A stretch of DNA of 64,000 nt from Bacillus sp. sid0103 (GTDB lineage: Bacteria > Bacillota > Bacilli > Bacillales_B > DSM-18226). Shown here in pieces: positions 33,742 through 41,509 of the stretch (the stretch's first letter is position 1; the number at the start of each line of letters is the position of its first letter). Where the stretch lies: the NCBI RefSeq assembly GCF_019219025.1, contig NZ_JAHUWN010000022.1:1-64000 (forward strand), given 5' to 3'. Made by a program: the position numbers and the translations under genes. The notes under the pieces are model-generated. The model did not search any database, was not told the origin of the DNA, and saw nothing but the letters and a program-made list of their open reading frames with translations.

Positions 33742-34554
33742 TTAATCAGCTTCAGCCGAACGCTCAAACCATGTGTTGACCTCTTCAAGCCGTTTGGTAT
33801 AAGCTTCTCGAATCGTATATGCAGCTTGAGATCCAACTGCCAAACGAAGCGGCGAATTGTCGCTTTTTATAACGGAAATGATCAGTTCCACTGCTTTTGC
33901 CGGGTCGCCGATCTTGATGTTCGACATACCTTTCTCGTATGCTTCATACATCGGAGCATATTCTTGTGTCTTCTCGGTATGCTGCATCGATTCGCCGAAA
34001 AACTCTGTTGCGAACACGGAAGGCTCCACGATCGTCGTCTTGATCCCGAAGCTTGCGAACTCTTGCGCGAACGCTTCGGAGAAACCTTCAACTGCAAACT
34101 TGGATGCAGTGTATATGCTGTACGGAGGCATGGACCAAGTTCCGAAGAAGGATGAAAAATTAACGTAATGGCCCGATCCTTGACGTTTAAAGACGGGGAG
34201 TGTTGCTCGGATGACATCTAGTACACCGAACACGTTGACGTCGAACTGCTTCCGGATTTGTTCATCCGTATACTCCTCCAGCATACCGAACAGACCGTAT
34301 CCGGCATTATTCACGACAATATCGATTTTCCCGAAAACGTTAACGGCTTCTTGAACGGCGGATTGAATTGTCGCCTTGTTTGTCACGTCCAAAGCAACAA
34401 GGTGAACACGATCCGGTGCCAGTTCTTTAAAATCCTGAATAGCTTCAAGTTTGCGTGCCGTAGCGACCACTTTGTCTCCTGCTTGAAGTAGCTGCTGCAC
34501 AAATTGCCGTCCGAATCCTGACGAAGTTCCTGTAATAAACCATACTTTACTCAT
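33742..34554 (-). CDS. short-chain dehydrogenase/reductase, copy 2
   Basis: This tandem duplicate of the SDR at 32794 keeps all catalytic motifs (TGTSSGFGRQ, NNAGYG, YSIYTASKFA). Differences include an extra terminal Asp, Phe for Trp near the end, and a few conservative changes. Upstream sequence is also duplicated: ATTCAGACCTGA-N-CC and AACTTGACGGCGATCGATCA occur before both copies. So a unit of about 950 bp was duplicated recently. TetR-type operators lie between this copy and the regulator gene, suggesting control of copy 2 and by read-through copy 1. Confidence 0.93.
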   Translation of the reverse strand: MSKVWFITGTSSGFGRQFVQQLLQAGDKVVATARKLEAIQDFKELAPDRVHLVALDVTNKATIQSAVQEAVNVFGKIDIVVNNAGYGLFGMLEEYTDEQIRKQFDVNVFGVLDVIRATLPVFKRQGSGHYVNFSSFFGTWSMPPYSIYTASKFAVEGFSEAFAQEFASFGIKTTIVEPSVFATEFFGESMQHTEKTQEYAPMYEAYEKGMSNIKIGDPAKAVELIISVIKSDNSPLRLAVGSQAAYTIREAYTKRLEEVNTWFERSAEAD

Positions 34555-34764
34555 TGTTTTCATTTCTCCCTTTTTATTTATTCAGACCTGAACCACCGTT
34601 TTGATGGCAAAACTTGACGGCGATCGATCAATAACTTATAGCTTTTTAAAGTTAATAATTTGAATCTTTAATATAATCACCCAAATTTATCCATTATATC
34701 TAAATGATGTTTTGTAAAAAATATCCGCAACAGATTAGAAGTTGCGTTCTTTGACGTCCAAACA

Positions 34765-34852
34765 AGAACGATCATTCTAAATAATGCACAAGAGGTTAGT
34801 GAGAAATAGCTTTAGATACAAAGAGACTCAATCATTTGAGAATGAACGTTCT
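34765..34852. promoter_or_regulatory. pair of TetR-type operators upstream of the SDR genes
   Basis: AGAACGATCATTCT (34765-34778) and AGAATGAACGTTCT (34839-34852) are two imperfect 14-bp palindromes of one motif, AGAAYG-N2-CRTTCT. A matching half-site, AGAACG, lies at 35500-35505, upstream of the tetR gene itself, which suggests autoregulation. Confidence 0.6.
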
Positions 34853-34880
34853 AATAATGTTAAAAAAAATAATAAACCCA

Positions 34881-35465
34881 TCATTTTTCTAAAAACTTAA
34901 TTGACAAGTTGGTTATGCGTTGAAGTTTTTCTATATTAACCGAGGTTCTTGCCAGTACCCTTATTCCAACCAATGCATTATGCAGATATTCCGCCAATTC
35001 CTCGGCATCGTAATCAGAGGTGAATTCACCGTCCCTCTGTCCCCAAAGAATAATTTCCTTGAGTGCCTGCTCTGCTGATATAAATGATTGAGTAGACTTT
35101 GTATCGACATCGACATCACGAGCTGCTAATTCCACTGCCGAATTCACCAGTAAGCAGCCGGAAGGCAAGTCCTCATCTATATTTAAACGAATCATGAATT
35201 CAAAAATAAACTGAAGAGCTTCCGTTGCAGTCTTGGAGAGTTTAACTCCGTTAGCAAGATCGGCGCTGAGTTTATCGCTATAGCGATCCATAACGTTCAG
35301 AAACAACGTATGTTTGTCGCCAAATGTGTCATACATGCTTCTGCGATGGATTCCCATATGCTCGACCAGATCGGACATGGATGTCTTTTCGTAACCCTGT
35401 TCCCAAAAGAGCCTCATCGCTTTATCTAAAACCTCGGACTCTTCGTACTCTTTGCTTCTTGCCAT
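34881..35465 (-). CDS. TetR/AcrR family transcriptional regulator
   Basis: A 194-residue regulator with the TetR HTH at its N-terminus: LDKAMRLFWEQGYEKTSMSD, LVEHMGIHRRSMYDTFGDKH. The C-terminal helical domain (SGCLLVNSAVELA) is like the YxaF/LmrA group. GGAGGG precedes the ATG. It reads toward the two SDR genes, with operator-like palindromes between, so it probably represses them until an unknown, perhaps electrophilic, ligand binds. Confidence 0.9.
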   Translation of the reverse strand: MARSKEYEESEVLDKAMRLFWEQGYEKTSMSDLVEHMGIHRRSMYDTFGDKHTLFLNVMDRYSDKLSADLANGVKLSKTATEALQFIFEFMIRLNIDEDLPSGCLLVNSAVELAARDVDVDTKSTQSFISAEQALKEIILWGQRDGEFTSDYDAEELAEYLHNALVGIRVLARTSVNIEKLQRITNLSIKFLEK

Positions 35466-35647
35466 TTCATTTCCCTCCTGTTAACAATATAACATATTGA
35501 GAACGATCAGTAAAGAATTAATTTTCATAATGCCAGGGCTATTCAATCTCTTCTCCTGCAAAGATAGGGTGTATCATAAAAAGAAATACTAATGTTAATA
35601 CAATTATATGTATTGTTCCCTAACCTCCATATTTATTCAACTAGTCG
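35466..35647. other. tetR promoter region
   Basis: It contains the AGAACG half-site at 35500 and AT-rich sequence. No gene is seen up to the intron end near 35648. Confidence 0.4.
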
Positions 35648-36320
35648 AGTAGAAGGGAACCTTTCTACTTTGCGGTAGATTATGTTCCTCCCCCCTCACA
35701 GAACCGTGCTTGCGCTATTCACGCACACGGCTCCTCCTAGTTACCATTCACAAAATGTAGCTAATCTCTTAGATTCAGTGCTAATTCTGCTATCCCTAGT
35801 AGTTTTGTTTCCATTTATCCCTACCTCTGAGTGTAGTAAATGTTTCCTTAGTAAGGGTGATAACTGATAGCTAGCCTTTCCTCCATCGGCATTAACCAAC
35901 TTCATTGGTACTACGCTGCTATCCGACCCCCTACACCGGCGTTTGACTTCCTTACTTTTTATCGCTTGTACACCATACTCTTCTTACAAGAAAAGACCGG
36001 TAGGGTCTCCCGAGTTGCCGTATCATATCAATGTGTAACGTGCCAAGGTCTCTGACTCCAGAGAGGTTTTATCCATCTTGCCTTAAACGAAGGATAAAAT
36101 GTAGCTTTCTGCTGCAGGTAAAGCATCAGCCCTCTCGTTTTACTAACTTTATGGAGCTCAATCCCTTCAACCAATAGGCTTTCGGCCCGCCACCTAACTG
36201 TCTACGCTTAAAGACTAAAGTTACCTTTAGCCCTCCAAGACTCGCTACGAGCGAATGACTAGTTCTTACTCGACGGGAATCCCACCCGTTATATGATACG
36301 ACCTAGGCTCGGCCGCACAC
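35648..36320 (-). ncRNA. second group II intron, ORF-less or internally deleted, about 670 nt
   Basis: Domain V is complete at 35701-35733 on the minus strand (GAGCCGTGTGCG, TGAATAG, CGCAAGCACGGTTC). Domain VI follows, with GAGGAACATAATCTACC closing on GGTTCCCTTC. Domain I blocks such as GGGCCGAAAGCCTATTGG and the pre-ORF segment AGTACCAATGAAGTTGG are present in the usual order. The 5' end is GTGTG or GTGCG at 36316-36320. No reverse transcriptase is encoded; only about 150 bases separate the pre-ORF segment from domain V. Sequence differs clearly from the intron at 21339, so it is a separate lineage. Confidence 0.75.
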
Positions 36321-36425
36321 CTGCCCGTTAGCTGAATAAGAAAAAGCCACCAAGAATTTTTGGCAGCTGGATCTTCAATTCTTGACCCGTAAGCTTAAAA
36401 AGAAACTTAGAATAAATAGGAGGTA
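36321..36425 (-). repeat. dispersed ACGGGT repeat next to the intron 5' end
   Basis: The minus strand reads TTACGGGTCAAGAATTGAAG, GCTGCC, then TTCTTGGTGGCTTTTTCTTA, followed by the start of another unit (AGCTAACGGGCAG), into which the intron is inserted. The TTCTTGGTGGCTTTTT part also works as a hairpin terminator and recurs at 60391. Confidence 0.5.
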
Positions 36426-36445
36426 AAAAACGTGCTTTTGTTTCT

Positions 36446-37705
36446 TTAGTTAATAAAAGTATGATATAACAAAAATAAATTAAGAGTTATAATAAGTACA
36501 GCAATTATCCACGCACAGATCGACGTTACTGAATGATTTACAAGTTTTCCCATTAGTTTTTTGTTACTTGTAAACATTATTAAAGGTATTAAAGCAAAAG
36601 CAATTCCAAAAGAGAGGACAACCTGACTTATTACAAGAGCTTTAGAAGGATTAATTCCCATTAAAATTATTCCTAACGGCGGTATCATTGTAATAAATCG
36701 TCTCAAATAAATAGGTATGCGTCGTTTAATAAAGCCTTGCATAATGATGTCACCTGACATGGTACCAACTGAAGAACTTGATAATCCAGCAGATAACAAT
36801 CCAATGCCAAAACATATAGCAACAAAGGGTCCAAGTATTTTTCCAAATTCATTAAAGGCAACTTCTAAATCACTTACGTTAAGTCCGTTTTTATTAAATA
36901 AAGCCGCTGATACGATTAACATACTTGCGTTTATCCCACCTGCAATAATCATCGCAATAATGACATCTACAAACTCATAATGAAAAATCTTTTTCCGTTC
37001 TTCTTCGGTTTCTCCGACAATTCTATTTTGTGTTAAGGCAGAATGCAGATAAATGGCATGCGGCATCACTGTTGCTCCCAGCATACCAGCTCCTAATAAA
37101 ACGCTATCTACATCCTGAAATTTGAGTGTGAAAAGACCAGAGAGAATTGCCGCTGCATCTGGTGCTGCATAGAAAACTTGAACCCCAAAGACAATTACTA
37201 CAATAAAAATCATTGCTGTAATAACAGCTTCTAAAGGACGCATTCCTCGCCTTTGAATCTCCAAAATGACGAATGAACCAATGGCTGCAATAATAGCAGC
37301 GAAAACAAGTGGGATATCAAAAAGCAAATAGAGTCCAAGCGATGCACCAATAAATTCTGCCAGATCTGTTGCCATAACGACAAGTTCAGCTTGTATCCAT
37401 AAAAGTATGGAAGTCTTCTTTGAAAATTTCTCTCGGCAAACTTCAGGTAGGTTTTTACCTGTTGCAATCCCTAACTTGGCAGACATCGTCTGAATCAAAA
37501 CTGCCATTAAATTAGAAACTAAAATGACCCATAATAATGTGTATCCATACTTAGACCCTGCCGAAATGTTTGTTGCATAATTTCCTGGGTCGATATATGC
37601 CACAGCAGCAATAAAGGCAGGACCTAAAAAAGGCAGCAATCTTTTAATTCCATTAGAATCACTTTTTATAGAAGAATTAGAATATTTATTCAAAGAGTAA
37701 GACAA
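36446..37705 (-). CDS. mntH: Nramp-family divalent metal (Mn2+/Fe2+) transporter
   Basis: A 419-residue, 11-helix proton-coupled metal importer. The metal-binding motif AAVAYIDPGNYATN in helix 1 and ATVMPHAIYLHSAL in helix 6 are both intact, with the met residue needed for Mn2+ selectivity in MPH. AAGGAGG and a TTG start set the beginning. It is monocistronic. An inverted repeat 55 bases upstream may bind an MntR-type regulator. Confidence 0.93.
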   Translation of the reverse strand: MSYSLNKYSNSSIKSDSNGIKRLLPFLGPAFIAAVAYIDPGNYATNISAGSKYGYTLLWVILVSNLMAVLIQTMSAKLGIATGKNLPEVCREKFSKKTSILLWIQAELVVMATDLAEFIGASLGLYLLFDIPLVFAAIIAAIGSFVILEIQRRGMRPLEAVITAMIFIVVIVFGVQVFYAAPDAAAILSGLFTLKFQDVDSVLLGAGMLGATVMPHAIYLHSALTQNRIVGETEEERKKIFHYEFVDVIIAMIIAGGINASMLIVSAALFNKNGLNVSDLEVAFNEFGKILGPFVAICFGIGLLSAGLSSSSVGTMSGDIIMQGFIKRRIPIYLRRFITMIPPLGIILMGINPSKALVISQVVLSFGIAFALIPLIMFTSNKKLMGKLVNHSVTSICAWIIAVLIITLNLFLLYHTFIN

Positions 37706-38250
37706 TTTTTCGGTCCAACCTCCTTCGTTTATCCGAACTTATAGTTTATTTCAGTAATTTGCATATGAGTTAATGCAACTGTAATATTGTAGCTTTTTAT
37801 CGCTATTCTTATTTACTTTAATAATAAGAACATTATCTACCCACAGACCTGATTGCCCAGTACCCTAACTCCTTTGTTCGAATTTCCTCCTTGTTTGTTT
37901 TTGAAGAGATGGCAAAAGCAATGCATATTGAACAGCAAACTTCGATTTTTTCAAACCTAATATCCATATTTCTACAACATTTTAAAGGGTCTCAGGTTGC
38001 AAACCCGACATAAATGAAGTTATTGGGCTTACTATTTGATTAGCTTCTGTTTCAGCAAATGCAGGATTGGTGTGTAACAAAATTAAAGGAAAGAAAAGGG
38101 AATGAAAAATTTTATTTATATAGTCACCTTTGTGCTTATTTTACCCATAAATCCATACCTTTAGTTTAATAAGAAAAAGATTGTCGCAACAGCCATACCT
38201 TCTTGAACTCAAGCACCCGTTTTAGTTTAGTTGAAGTTATCAGTTAATTA
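37706..38250. other. intergenic region: possible metal-regulator site and a dispersed repeat
   Basis: TTGCAT (37759-37764) and ATGCAA (37773-37778) form a 20-base inverted repeat upstream of mntH, a weak MntR/DtxR-type candidate. An uninterrupted copy of the ACGGGTGC repeat reads on the minus strand from about 38228 to 38160. Nothing coding was found. Confidence 0.45.
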
Positions 38251-38490
38251 TTATTTTTTCTGATCTGCTACTACTAAAACGTCTAAATGACGTACCTCTC
38301 TTAACAATTTTTGAGTAACAGAACCTTTTGTTATCTCCTCCCATCTGGAACGAGCAGATTGGCCGATAATAACTTGTGTTGCTTTTTTTTCATTCATTTC
38401 ACTTACCTGCTTTCTAAAGACATTACGGCGGTCTTTGGTTTCGTACATTTCAAATACTCCCCCAAGTCGTTCTGTCAGTTGGCGAATTCT
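38251..38490 (-). pseudogene. KdpD sensor protein, universal-stress-domain fragment
   Basis: TRIRQLTERLGGVFEMYETK, then KKATQVIIGQSARSRWEEIT, GSVTQKLLREVRHLDVLVV matches the Usp-like end of the KdpD cytoplasmic sensor region. The rest (Walker-type KdpD domain upstream; kinase downstream) is missing. The frame joins a phage helicase scrap at about 38490, so a deletion or insertion removed the remainder. Confidence 0.75.
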
Positions 38491-38632
38491 AGTTAATGTT
38501 TAACTCCACCATTCTGCGCATGATTTCTTTATGCCGTGTACTTTCCAGCTGTTCAGGTTGGATGACGGTATCCTTGAGCAAATACTCCGCTTTCATCAAG
38601 CTCCCTAAAAACGCTTTTTCGGCGATGCTCAT
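38489..38632 (-). pseudogene. phage DnaB-type helicase, N-terminal fragment
   Basis: The 47-codon frame starts SIAEKAFLGSLMKAEYLLKD and continues TVIQPEQLESTRHKEIMRRM, which is the DnaB N-terminal domain. Its ATG overlaps the stop of the DnaD-like gene (TAATG), showing translational coupling in the original replication module. It ends at the joint with the KdpD scrap. Confidence 0.72.
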
Positions 38633-39627
38633 TACTCTTCACCTGCCGTAAGGTCAAGTTTAAATCCACCTGGAATCGCTCTTCCGGCAGGAAACGATAC
38701 GGTTGATTTCCTATGCTTTGGTGCGCAATTTTCACTCTCATAAAAAGAATCAATTTCTTCTACGGTCTGTAAGGAGTCATTTACCCAGTTTTTCAGAATC
38801 CCAACCACATAACTAAGCTTTCGCTTGTTATTGGCACTAGCAATATTCATCGCTTTTAAAATCACATCTTTCGGCTGTAAAAAGATAGAATCATCTAACC
38901 AAGATAGTAACTGTTGTTTGGCATTCACGTTCGAAAAACCAAATCCATTGTTGTCCCAAAACTCAACAATTTCTTTCACATCATTCTGTAAAGGATTCTC
39001 GATGTTTGGATTTTCCTCTATATTTGGATGAAAAGCTTCTTTTTGTTGTTTTATATTTATATTAAAATTATTATTTCCTTTTTCTTTTTGTCCCCGTATC
39101 GTATAACGTTGCATGAACGGATCATCTAACTCTTCGCTTTCAGTATCGATATATGTATCTTTTTCATCTTCTTCACTCATATTATTGCTGTTAAACCTTT
39201 CTTCTTGTCCACAAAAGGATTCAAATAAGCTGAGAATTTCCTGTTTAACAATGGATTCCGAAACATAAAGGATCAGCGAGAGATCCTCGACATCTTTTAA
39301 TTCGGAATAAATACAATCCATGACCGGTTTCCCGCCTTTATGCAGGTTATATTTCCCCCAGTTTTTAATCGCGAGTTCTCTTGTTTCAGGATTGTATCGA
39401 ATGACCTTGTGGTGCAGGGTGAATCGTTCCATTAACGAATGAACACTCTCAATCGAATACCCCAAATCAAATGCCATTTGTTTTTGGGTAATTTTATAGA
39501 TGCCAATTTGGGTTGTATGTGGATTGGTAAGAAGATACAGATAAAAGTATTTGTCCTCGGGGCTCATCTCTTCTAAAACCACCGGATTCTTCCAAAAATC
39601 AGTACGTACCATTCGATATTTTGCCAT
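38632..39627 (-). CDS. phage replisome organiser / DnaD-domain protein
   Basis: A 331-residue protein with two parts. The N-terminal winged helix (AKYRMVRTDFWKNPVVLEEM, FYLYLLTNPHTTQIGIYKI) is typical of phage replication organisers. After an acidic, low-complexity linker (about residues 165-235) the C-terminal DnaD-like helices follow (IVEFWDNNGFGFSNVNAKQQ, LSYVVGILKNW). Such proteins bind the phage origin and load the replicative helicase, encoded just downstream. ATG 39627 was chosen over longer hydrophobic extensions because AAAGG is near and the family starts there. Confidence 0.85.
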   Translation of the reverse strand: MAKYRMVRTDFWKNPVVLEEMSPEDKYFYLYLLTNPHTTQIGIYKITQKQMAFDLGYSIESVHSLMERFTLHHKVIRYNPETRELAIKNWGKYNLHKGGKPVMDCIYSELKDVEDLSLILYVSESIVKQEILSLFESFCGQEERFNSNNMSEEDEKDTYIDTESEELDDPFMQRYTIRGQKEKGNNNFNINIKQQKEAFHPNIEENPNIENPLQNDVKEIVEFWDNNGFGFSNVNAKQQLLSWLDDSIFLQPKDVILKAMNIASANNKRKLSYVVGILKNWVNDSLQTVEEIDSFYESENCAPKHRKSTVSFPAGRAIPGGFKLDLTAGEE

Positions 39628-40318
39628 CTTCAACCACTGCCTTTCTTCTAATAAAATTCCTTCATACTTGATATAGAAATAAATAAAGAAAAAGGTCATA
39701 GGTTTATCAATAGAATGTGAATATTTTATGACACCTTTTCATCACCTTGTCCTTTGCGCGGGATTTAGGTGAAAGCCCGCATCCTCTGCACTTCTACGAT
39801 ATCGAGTTTGGCGGGGTAAAGCGAATCTCCATTTTTCATATTTGAGGGCATTTTTAGAGCATAAACGTCAAAAAACGCCTTCAAAAATGATTTTTGAAGG
39901 CGTTTTTTGCAATTTGGGAAAAATTTTCTATTGTTTTCACGGGTACATAAAATGATTGAATTGTTTTGAGTTAAGTATTAAATGATTATTTCCTCATTGG
40001 TTTCTCTCTTTGACCGCTTCCGTTTCTTCCATTAAATTTTTGCTCCCTCCACCATGATTTGTCTTTAGTTTAATCAAAAGCATGCCCGTAGGTTGGAATA
40101 CTTCTTGACAACTTCAAGAATTATTTGGTTCCCGTAATCACACAAGGTTCCTTCCTTATAATCGACTCATTATCAGGCACTTTTTACAATTAGTCCTGCC
40201 CCAGTGGCATTTACTCGCAATGAGGTCACGAGGTTGAATATAGATCCTAAAGTATATAATGGTACCCATGGAAGCAGAATTCATTGTACAATAACTTTAA
40301 AGAAGTGGAGGTAATAAA
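39628..40318. other. intergenic region with a strong hairpin
   Basis: Apart from the 18-bp perfect hairpin at 39870-39908 no gene is recognised. A rearranged piece of the ACGGG repeat lies at about 40050-40120. AAGTGGAGG at 40303-40311 is the ribosome site of the glutaredoxin gene. Confidence 0.45.
39870..39908. terminator. bidirectional terminator-like hairpin
   Basis: AAAAAACGCCTTCAAAAA and TTTTTGAAGGCGTTTTTT form a perfect 18-bp stem with a 3-base loop. The arm ends give T-runs on both strands. No gene is directly upstream on either strand. Confidence 0.8.
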
Positions 40319-40561
40319 ATGAAAAAAGTGATTATATATTCTCAAGAGACATGCCCGCCTTGCCATGCAGAAAAACAATGGTTAAAAGAAAATGGGATTG
40401 AATTTGAAGAAAGAGACATCCGTAAAGATGATCAATATCTTCAAGAACTTATTCAACTAGGTGCTGCAGCTACACCAGCAACCATTATCAAAGACGATGA
40501 TAGTGAAGAAGTTATCCTAGGATTTGATCAATCGAAATTGGCTGGAATATTAGGGATTTAA
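40319..40561 (+). CDS. glutaredoxin family protein (NrdH-like)
   Basis: An 80-residue thioredoxin-fold protein with the redox centre SQETCPPCHAEK (C12, C15) and cis-proline in AATPATII. The size and the ERDIRKD segment resemble glutaredoxin-like NrdH or YruB-type proteins that reduce ribonucleotide reductase or other disulphides. GTGGAGG precedes the ATG. Converges with the N-acetyltransferase gene at a shared terminator. Confidence 0.9.
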   Translation: MKKVIIYSQETCPPCHAEKQWLKENGIEFEERDIRKDDQYLQELIQLGAAATPATIIKDDDSEEVILGFDQSKLAGILGI

Positions 40562-40613
40562 TGTATGTTAAAAAACTTGATGTTCGAGAATAAGCTATCA
40601 ATAAAGGAGCTAA

Positions 40614-40656
40614 AAAAAACAGGCGAACAGTGACTATCACTGTTCGCCTGTTTTTT
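40614..40656. terminator. shared bidirectional terminator
   Basis: AAAAAACAGGCGAACAGTGA (40614-40633) and its perfect complement (40637-40656) surround a CTA loop: 20 bp without mismatch, with A and T runs at the ends. It lies between convergent genes and serves both. Confidence 0.95.
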
Positions 40657-41431
40657 ACAGCCCAAAATGTTGTTTCGCCAGCTCTTTGAATTTCACATTA
40701 TCAATGTTCTCTTTAGATACAACTCCATCAGCCCATTGGGTAAATGTGGTATCTGTTAAGGTGATGTTTCCATTATGGGTAAGTCGAGTTACCAATGGAT
40801 GTTTGTTAAATGGTGATTTCGGGTGTTCGGTAATAATTGTTTGGATCGCATTCAAATTCGCTTCATCATCAATTGGTTTCTGGGAATCAAATACATAACC
40901 AATTTTCCAATCTGTATCTTTATGCTTTAATTTCATCTCTAAACAATAGTCCCCATATTCATGATTTACTTTTTTTATTCGAAACTCCCCATTATAAGAA
41001 GAAATGGTCTCTCCGGATAACGGAACAGGTTTTAATGGTAAATTCCCTCCAAAACCCGTGTCAATTAGATACGTTTGTTCCTCATGATTTAAAAGCACTG
41101 TTACATGCGTCCTTCCAATTTGAAGATACTCTTCCGCAGCTTGATTATAGACAACACCGTCTGTTATGACTGCATTAAACCCATTTTCAATTAGGTAGAA
41201 ATAGAAGAGCGAATTTAATTCATAACAAAGTCCGCCTTCATTTCTATCCACTATTTTGTACATTAAGTTTTCCTTTGTAATCTTACGTATTTTGTTTTCA
41301 ATGATGCTTAAATTTTCAAACGGGATGTTTTGTGCTGTTTTTTCAAGAACCTCAGCTAACTTTTCAAAGGTAATTGTTTGGTTGTTCGGCATGTCTATTC
41401 TTTTGTGAAATAAAGACGTCAGGTTTTGCAT
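40655..41431 (-). CDS. arylamine N-acetyltransferase
   Basis: A 258-residue NAT that transfers acetyl from acetyl-CoA to arylamines or hydrazines. The catalytic triad is visible: Cys69 in RNEGGLCYELN, His109 in GRTHVTVLL and Asp124 in YLIDTGFGG. ATG 41431 follows GGAGGAG. It overlaps the shared terminator at its end. Monocistronic; no aromatic-amine genes are adjacent. Confidence 0.93.
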   Translation of the reverse strand: MQNLTSLFHKRIDMPNNQTITFEKLAEVLEKTAQNIPFENLSIIENKIRKITKENLMYKIVDRNEGGLCYELNSLFYFYLIENGFNAVITDGVVYNQAAEEYLQIGRTHVTVLLNHEEQTYLIDTGFGGNLPLKPVPLSGETISSYNGEFRIKKVNHEYGDYCLEMKLKHKDTDWKIGYVFDSQKPIDDEANLNAIQTIITEHPKSPFNKHPLVTRLTHNGNITLTDTTFTQWADGVVSKENIDNVKFKELAKQHFGL

Positions 41432-41457
41432 TTTTCTCTCCTCCAAGCCCTAATATT

Positions 41458-41501
41458 AAGTGCAAGGCACCTCCCGTATATTTGGATAGTGCCTTGCACT
41501 T
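41458..41501. repeat. dispersed hairpin repeat, variant copy
   Basis: AAGTGCAAGGCAC (41458-41470) and GTGCCTTGCACTT (41489-41501) form a perfect 13-bp stem around an 18-base loop. It is a variant of the GTGTCAGGCACC hairpin family (CAAGGCACCTCC in place of CAGGCACCCTCC). It lies between the helD stop and the NAT start. Confidence 0.6.
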
Positions 41502-41509
41502 GACTTATT

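Noticed and set aside
33688..34155. 155-codon plus-strand frame opposite the SDR copies
   Set aside because: It appears in both duplicated copies only because the sense genes are duplicated; Cys/Arg-rich composition and no start signal.
37759..37778. Firm MntR box before mntH
   Set aside because: The inverted repeat is short (6-bp arms) and does not clearly match the MntR consensus I remember, so it is mentioned only as a weak candidate.
38160..38228. Riboswitch candidate before the KdpD fragment
   Set aside because: The conserved-looking blocks recur at 21265, 25640 and 36321 beside unrelated genes, so it is a dispersed repeat rather than a gene-specific regulator.
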